A DNA stretch of 64,000 nucleotides from NCBI GenBank assembly GCA_964490015.1, contig CAZBBA010000006.1, positions 29,619-93,618 of the forward strand, read 5' to 3'. Origin of the DNA: Perlabentimonas sp964490015 (lineage in GTDB: Bacteria; Bacteroidota; Bacteroidia; Bacteroidales; Tenuifilaceae). A program made the position numbers and the translations under genes. This document shows, in pieces, positions 59,412 through 64,000 of the stretch (position 1 is the stretch's first letter; the number at the start of each line of letters is the position of its first letter). The notes beneath the pieces are model-generated. The model saw only the letters and a program-made list of their open reading frames with translations, was not told where the DNA came from and made no database searches.

Positions 59412-61241
59412 CTATTCGGTCGCTTTATCCTTCATTTCAATAATCTTAAACTCAACTCTCCGGTTAAAAGCTCTGTTCTGGTCGGAATTATTAGGAACCA
59501 TGGGTTTTTTAGGGCCGTACCCCTTAGCCACCAAGCGATTTGATTCCACATTGTTCTCGAGCAAGTAGTTAACCACCGACTGCGCCCTGCGATCGGACAA
59601 CAGCATGTTGTATGACAAGCTTCCCACATCATCGGTATGGGCAGATATTTCGATTGTTATCCGGGGGTTGGTTGTCAGAAGCTCCACCACCCTATCGAGT
59701 TCAGCAAATGATTCGGAGTTTAGATCGGCTGAGTTGTAAGCAAAGGTGATATTGTTGAGAATTATGGCCACATCCTCCTTCAGCGGAACCAACTCTATAT
59801 CGATGCTGGGCGCTTCGGCCTGCTCCACGTTAATCTTCTCGCTATGGAAAAGGTATCCCTCGGCTCCGCTAACCTTATACTCATACTCGTCGGACTCGCG
59901 GAGGTAAACAACCACTCTTCGGGTGCGTGATGCGCGCAGAAGCTCCTCGGCGAGTTCCTGCCGATACTTTATGTTTAACACTTCTGAGGCAACCATGCCA
60001 TCGCTATAAAAGAGCTGTGCATCTATGGCATTATCGCCATCCTTTAGGTAGATGATATTCTCTAAATCGATCCACTGGCCCTCTGTCCAGGCAATACTTG
60101 ACTCCGAAACCTGCCTTTCGCCATTCACGTTGATATTAATGCGCTCCAGGGGGTATTCCGATCGAATCTTATACTTCACGCTATAACCAAGGCTTATACT
60201 CTCCTTGCTGTTCTCGGTTCCCCAAGCTATCTCGGGTTTTGCTTTCGGTTTCTCGAGCTGTTTCTCCTGCTTAATCACCTGCTTTGGCTTTACACCCAGC
60301 GACGAGGTATCCCATACCTTTATGGTATCGTTCTGCGACGATGCTGACAGGATCTCCTTCCCGCTGGGGCTAAAAACCACTGATGTAATGGCTACAGATT
60401 GCTTGGGGGTGTAATATACAATCTCGCCCGAAGCGATCTCGAAAACAATCATAAAGCCATCCTGTCCACCACTAACAATGTACCGGCCATCGGGGCTGTA
60501 CGATACTTTTTCGATTGCATCGATATGTCCCAGCATGGTATTCTCGAGCGAATGACCATAAGCGCTCCAAATGCTAATACGGCTCTGATTGCCGGCCACG
60601 GCAATAAAATTGCCATTGGGACTAAAGGCAACCGATTTTATGGGCTCCTCCTCTGCGTCAATCCCTTTTGTTAGATTACCTGTGGATAAATCCCAAATAA
60701 ACAATTTCCCGTTATCGGCACCAGCCACAACCATTGTTCCCGTGGGATTGATGGCAACAGATGTGATGTTGCCATTTGAACCGCTGAGATTCCTAAGTAG
60801 CTCACCTGAATCCACATTCCACAATCTTAGCGTATTATCCTGGCTGCTTGACACAAGAGTTTGCCTGTCGGCACTAAATCCCAGTGTCGAAATAGCTGCA
60901 CTATGACCACTATAGCTACGAACATTTTCGCCGGTGGAAACAGTCCTAATCTCAATTAATCCACTGCTAAAACCTATGGAAAGGTACTCGCCATCATCGG
61001 AGAAACAAATTGCTTGAGGGCTATCCTGTGAGGTAATCTCGCGGACGAGTTCCTTGGTATCGATATCGCGAATAAGAGTTCGGTTATCGGCGCCCACGGT
61101 GGCCATGAGTTTTCCATCGCTGCTAATGTCAAAAGCAACAACCTTGTGGTTGCCCTCAACGATGGATGTTTTAAAACCCAGCTGAGCAAACAGCGCGAAG
61201 GAGGTTAGTGTGAGCGTTAAGAAAAGTAGTATCCTATTCAT
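59412..61241 (-). CDS. Exported WD40 beta-propeller protein with PEGA-like and OmpA peptidoglycan-binding domains
   Basis: After a signal peptide (about 1-19) come seven WD40-type blades at about residues 25-315 (for example FSADRQTLVSSSQDNTLRLW and YSPDGRYIVSGGQDGFMIVF). A middle part (about 330-480) holds two beta regions, the second PEGA-like (VVVYLRESDEYEYKVSGAEG). The C-terminal ~105 residues are OmpA-like: ITFAYNSADLNSESFAELD, ITIEISAHTDDVGSLSYN with the peptidoglycan-binding Asp, and LSDRRAQSVVNYLLE, KGYG, NRRVEFKI. It should tether a propeller scaffold to the cell wall in the periplasm. It is 46 nt after the caspase gene. Confidence 0.85.
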   Translation of the reverse strand: MNRILLFLTLTLTSFALFAQLGFKTSIVEGNHKVVAFDISSDGKLMATVGADNRTLIRDIDTKELVREITSQDSPQAICFSDDGEYLSIGFSSGLIEIRTVSTGENVRSYSGHSAAISTLGFSADRQTLVSSSQDNTLRLWNVDSGELLRNLSGSNGNITSVAINPTGTMVVAGADNGKLFIWDLSTGNLTKGIDAEEEPIKSVAFSPNGNFIAVAGNQSRISIWSAYGHSLENTMLGHIDAIEKVSYSPDGRYIVSGGQDGFMIVFEIASGEIVYYTPKQSVAITSVVFSPSGKEILSASSQNDTIKVWDTSSLGVKPKQVIKQEKQLEKPKAKPEIAWGTENSKESISLGYSVKYKIRSEYPLERININVNGERQVSESSIAWTEGQWIDLENIIYLKDGDNAIDAQLFYSDGMVASEVLNIKYRQELAEELLRASRTRRVVVYLRESDEYEYKVSGAEGYLFHSEKINVEQAEAPSIDIELVPLKEDVAIILNNITFAYNSADLNSESFAELDRVVELLTTNPRITIEISAHTDDVGSLSYNMLLSDRRAQSVVNYLLENNVESNRLVAKGYGPKKPMVPNNSDQNRAFNRRVEFKIIEMKDKATE

Positions 61242-61287
61242 GGTTATACTATTATATTAAATCTATACGATATATCATGTCAAAAAA

Positions 61288-63693
61288 TTAGTTCGACTTA
61301 AAGTTCCAGTCGTGCCACTTCTCCTCCACGGTTGGGCTCACATTGGTTTGTGGAGTTTGCTCTGCATTGTTAATTAGAATTGACCTTACCCCAACCGTTT
61401 CGCGGATATAGTCGGAATACTCCTTGTAGGAAATATTTCCTCGTGTTTCGCGAAGCTTTTGAAGAGCGTAGTAGGTAAACATGCCCTGCTGCATCTCGCG
61501 ATATGGATGCGCAGTTTGGTTCTCACTGGTAGCCGAAAACACGATAAGATTTCCGCCTAGCTGACCCTCGCGCGGCCTTACCCGAATCGCCCTAGCCGAA
61601 ACCAAACCCACGTTACGCGCACCGCCGCTAAAGCAGGCGTCGAGAAAAACGGTAACCCGTTTTGAGGGATGTTCAGTGAGGATTGTGTACAGGTCGGTGA
61701 GCTTAACGGCAAACTTTAGGCTCGAGCCTGATACATCAACAGGAATTATGTATGGATCGCGGGTTTTCTCATCGGGGAAACCGTGCCCTGCAAAGTAGAA
61801 GAAAACCTCGGCCTTGCCATCGAGCGACTTTATGATATTTGAAAGCTTTCGGAGTTCACCGTACATCTCAATGGCGCGGGCATTGGTGAGGAACATGACA
61901 TTCTCCTGGGGTACACCCAGAATGCTCATGGCGTACTCCCTAAAAAGGCCAGCATCGCGAATGGCGTAATCAACATTCGATTCGCTCTGCAAGCCAACCT
62001 GATACGATTTGTAATCCTCGTTCCCAATAATAAGGGCGAACCTAAAGGGGTTTGTGGGATTTTTATAGGGAATCTTCAACAGGTCGGGATCGCTAAGGGC
62101 TTTTTTGGCCTCATCGTCGAGTTCCTCAACGGGTTCTGGTTCAATGGCAGTAACAAACGAGATAACCTCGTCGCGGTTAAGGTTTTTGAAGGTTATTTCG
62201 GCGTTTACCAGGGCGTTGGTCTCGGTATCGGAGATAAGAATCTCGAACGCCTTTTTGCGAGGAACAAGGGGCAAATCTCTCTCGAAACGGGAGAAAAGAA
62301 TATCGCCATTGAGGTTAAACTCGAAGTTGTTCTCCTCAAAACCCTTTGCGCTTGCGCAAATTTTATAGGTGTGACCCACCGGTAAATTCAACGAAAAAAG
62401 ACCCGACTCCTTCTTGATTCCATTAATTCTTCGGTTCTTGTCGGACAGTACCTCAACCCAAACCTCGGCTTCAAGAGGCCTGAAAATTTCACTGTCGTAA
62501 ACTGATAAGTCGAGTTCAATCTGGTTAAAAAGTTCTATGAGTTCTGGTCCCGATTTTTTTTGCTCACCCCTATAATCGACCTGATAGCTGGCAAATGAGT
62601 AACCCTTTTCGCGCACATCAACAATATAATTAGAGTTATCGAGCAGCATCATGTTGTATGCTCCTGTTTGGGGATCGGTTTTGAACTCGCCTAACAGATT
62701 TAGGGTAATTGGATCGAAAACGGTAAGAGGTGTTTGCAGCGGTTTTTTGCTCTCGAGCTGTAAGATTTTACCCTTACTGGCAATGGTGTTCAAGGGTTTA
62801 AACTGTTCGGGGAGCATAGCTTTGTAGATAACTCCGGTTGTTTCGCGACGCGATTCGGTTTGAACAAGGTAATAGATTGTGTTGCCAACTACCCGCGGGT
62901 TAATGTTGGTGCTTTCAGAGGCTATCCCATCAATCTTTACGGGAAGCATCCACGAGCCGGGCATTATTTCGCGGGCAAAGTAGATGTTGTACCCTTCACG
63001 CGTTAACTCCTGATCGACAGAAGAGAAGAAAACGGTTTTTCCATCGGAGGTAACATTTAGGCCAAGCTGGCAGCCCTTATTCACTGCATCGTGAAGCGGT
63101 TTTGGCGACTCCCAAGCTCCAGAACGATTTTTGGATGCAACAAAAAAAGTTTCGCACCCCGGTGCTCTTGATGCCTTTTTCAGATCGGGATTGTTATTGC
63201 TGCGCGAGAAGTATAATTTCTGGGCTCCCGGAGGCATTGTGGGGTACAACTCGTTGTTTGGAGTGTTTATAGGCGCACCCATCTTCTGTGGCTCGCCCCA
63301 CTGGTTATCCTTTCTCTCGGAGAAGTAGATGTCAAACCCTCCCTCGCCTCCAGCAAAACTGGCATGGAAAAACAGTATAGAACCATCGAAGTAGAACGAT
63401 GGGCCACCGATATTTCCACCAGCCGCAGCAAACTTGTTGATGGATTCGATGGATGATGGTGTTGACCAAAAACTACCGTCGAAACGACTTTCGTATAGCT
63501 GCTCCCGGTCGTTAAACCGGAGGGCGACTACCATATAGTTACCCTCAGCGTTTATGTCGAAGCTGGTCACATTCTCCCACCCACTTACCCGATGGGGTGA
63601 TAGAATTTCCTGGCCAATTGTAGGGAACTCAGCTAAAATAATTGTTACTGCAAGTACAACATGTAGTACTTTCCTTCGGCTTATAAAATACAT
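61288..63693 (-). CDS. Exported caspase-fold (peptidase C14) protein with PD40 repeats
   Basis: The N-terminal hydrophobic segment (about 8-27) is a signal peptide or anchor. Residues ~40-300 hold PD40/WD40-like repeats (GGPSFYFDGSILFFHASF, ELYPTMPPGAQKLYFSRSNN), then beta domains of the CarboxypepD_reg type (about 310-490). The caspase domain starts near 540 with FRFALIIGNEDYKSY and has the His-Cys dyad: His637 in YFAGHGFPD and Cys687 in FLDACFSGGARN, followed by IVFSATSENQTAHPYREMQQ (20) and GMFTYYALQKLRE. Specificity is likely for Arg or Lys as in bacterial orthocaspases, but this is not shown. It is the first gene of the operon. Confidence 0.88.
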   Translation of the reverse strand: MYFISRRKVLHVVLAVTIILAEFPTIGQEILSPHRVSGWENVTSFDINAEGNYMVVALRFNDREQLYESRFDGSFWSTPSSIESINKFAAAGGNIGGPSFYFDGSILFFHASFAGGEGGFDIYFSERKDNQWGEPQKMGAPINTPNNELYPTMPPGAQKLYFSRSNNNPDLKKASRAPGCETFFVASKNRSGAWESPKPLHDAVNKGCQLGLNVTSDGKTVFFSSVDQELTREGYNIYFAREIMPGSWMLPVKIDGIASESTNINPRVVGNTIYYLVQTESRRETTGVIYKAMLPEQFKPLNTIASKGKILQLESKKPLQTPLTVFDPITLNLLGEFKTDPQTGAYNMMLLDNSNYIVDVREKGYSFASYQVDYRGEQKKSGPELIELFNQIELDLSVYDSEIFRPLEAEVWVEVLSDKNRRINGIKKESGLFSLNLPVGHTYKICASAKGFEENNFEFNLNGDILFSRFERDLPLVPRKKAFEILISDTETNALVNAEITFKNLNRDEVISFVTAIEPEPVEELDDEAKKALSDPDLLKIPYKNPTNPFRFALIIGNEDYKSYQVGLQSESNVDYAIRDAGLFREYAMSILGVPQENVMFLTNARAIEMYGELRKLSNIIKSLDGKAEVFFYFAGHGFPDEKTRDPYIIPVDVSGSSLKFAVKLTDLYTILTEHPSKRVTVFLDACFSGGARNVGLVSARAIRVRPREGQLGGNLIVFSATSENQTAHPYREMQQGMFTYYALQKLRETRGNISYKEYSDYIRETVGVRSILINNAEQTPQTNVSPTVEEKWHDWNFKSN

Positions 63694-63828
63694 TGTTCCA
63701 AAATTTTATGTGCTATACGAATTTATAAAAAAATTTAACAACCACTACAATTATTCTTAGATTGTTTTTTGAGGGGGATGGTTGGCAATTGGCAGTTGAC
63801 AATTGGCAGTTGGTCGTCGGGGTTGTCG
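63694..63828. other. Leader of the caspase operon
   Basis: AT-rich leader, then TTGGCAATTGGCAGTTGACAA and TTGGCAGTTGG words (63782-63812) that form a small direct/inverted repeat next to the tandem array. No gene. Confidence 0.5.
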
Positions 63829-64000
63829 AGATGACCTCCAATGATTGTCGGACAACCTCCAATGTTTGTCATATGACCTCCAATGTCTGTCATATGACCT
63901 CCAATGTCTGTCGGACAACCTCCAATGATTGTCGGACGACCTCCAATGTCTGTCATATGACCTCCAATGTCTGTCGGATGACCTCCAATGCCTGTCGGAT
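63829..64000. repeat. 21-bp tandem repeat array running off the window
   Basis: Eight or so units of exactly 21 bp follow the pattern GACCTCCAATGTCTGTCATAT, with variants GACCTCCAATGATTGTCGGAC and AACCTCCAATGTTTGTCATAT. The array reaches the window edge, so its full length is unknown. On the minus strand it reads as a heptad MTDIGGH-like frame that I do not take as a gene. It has the same period as the array at 26941-27177 but another sequence. Confidence 0.88.

Noticed and set aside
63735..63956. Minus-strand MTDIGGH repeat frame; also considered a CRISPR array
   Set aside because: Contiguous 21-bp units without spacers are a tandem repeat, not CRISPR, and the frame is an effect of the period.

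Overview
The window comes from a chromosome of a Bacteroidota bacterium, most likely of the Bacteroidales/Bacteroidia. The support is a set of TAnnTTTG-type -7 promoter elements, few Shine-Dalgarno sequences, a SAM-II-like riboswitch, LolE/MacB-type permeases, RlpA-SPOR, a PorT-like barrel, and single-chain serine dehydratase and alanine dehydrogenase typical of the phylum. I cannot place it below order from this sequence alone.

Layout. (1) 1-12.7 kb is housekeeping: the end of an outer-membrane-type protein, metK behind a SAM-II-like riboswitch, a class A penicillin-binding protein, a fused oligopeptide ABC ATPase, an rbfA-methyltransferase-lolE operon, and an accD-accA-carboxyltransferase operon whose last gene carries what looks like a whole biotin carboxyl carrier protein at its C-terminus. 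(2) 12.7-37.8 kb is accessory DNA that ends at a tRNA(CAT) gene. It holds hypothetical lipoproteins, a CoiA-like nuclease beside an integron-attC-like palindrome, and a type I restriction-modification locus (hsdR, a GxxExxY cassette, hsdM, hsdS). That locus continues directly into a HipA-like kinase gene and an overlapping HIRAN-domain gene. Next comes a repeat-rich zone (25.1-30.0 kb) with three lineage-specific genes separated by copies of the same non-coding repeats, then rluF, a gene remnant, and an array of four orphan Rhs C-terminal modules with putative immunity genes (31.6-37.3 kb). The Rhs array is flanked by degenerate copies of the 3' half of the tRNA gene. (3) 37.9-56.7 kb is again mostly housekeeping: HAD phosphatase, ATP-cone/Mrr-like nuclease, KilA-N protein, lipoate ligase, hydroxyacid dehydrogenase, Na/Ca exchanger, envelope proteins, serine dehydratase, MacB-like permease, AlaX-like editing protein, YraN, a TonB-like protein and alanine dehydrogenase. 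(4) 57.0-63.7 kb is a three-gene minus-strand operon for an envelope system: a secreted caspase-fold peptidase, a WD40-PEGA-like-OmpA protein and a large exported protein of unknown function. The window ends in a 21-bp tandem repeat array.

The candidates for something new are the exported caspase/WD40-OmpA operon, the HipA-like kinase plus HIRAN pair attached to a type I RM locus, the orphan Rhs toxin-module array with its tRNA-derived flanks, and the carboxyltransferase-BCCP fusion next to accA and accD. All functional statements come from motif recognition by eye; no database search was run.
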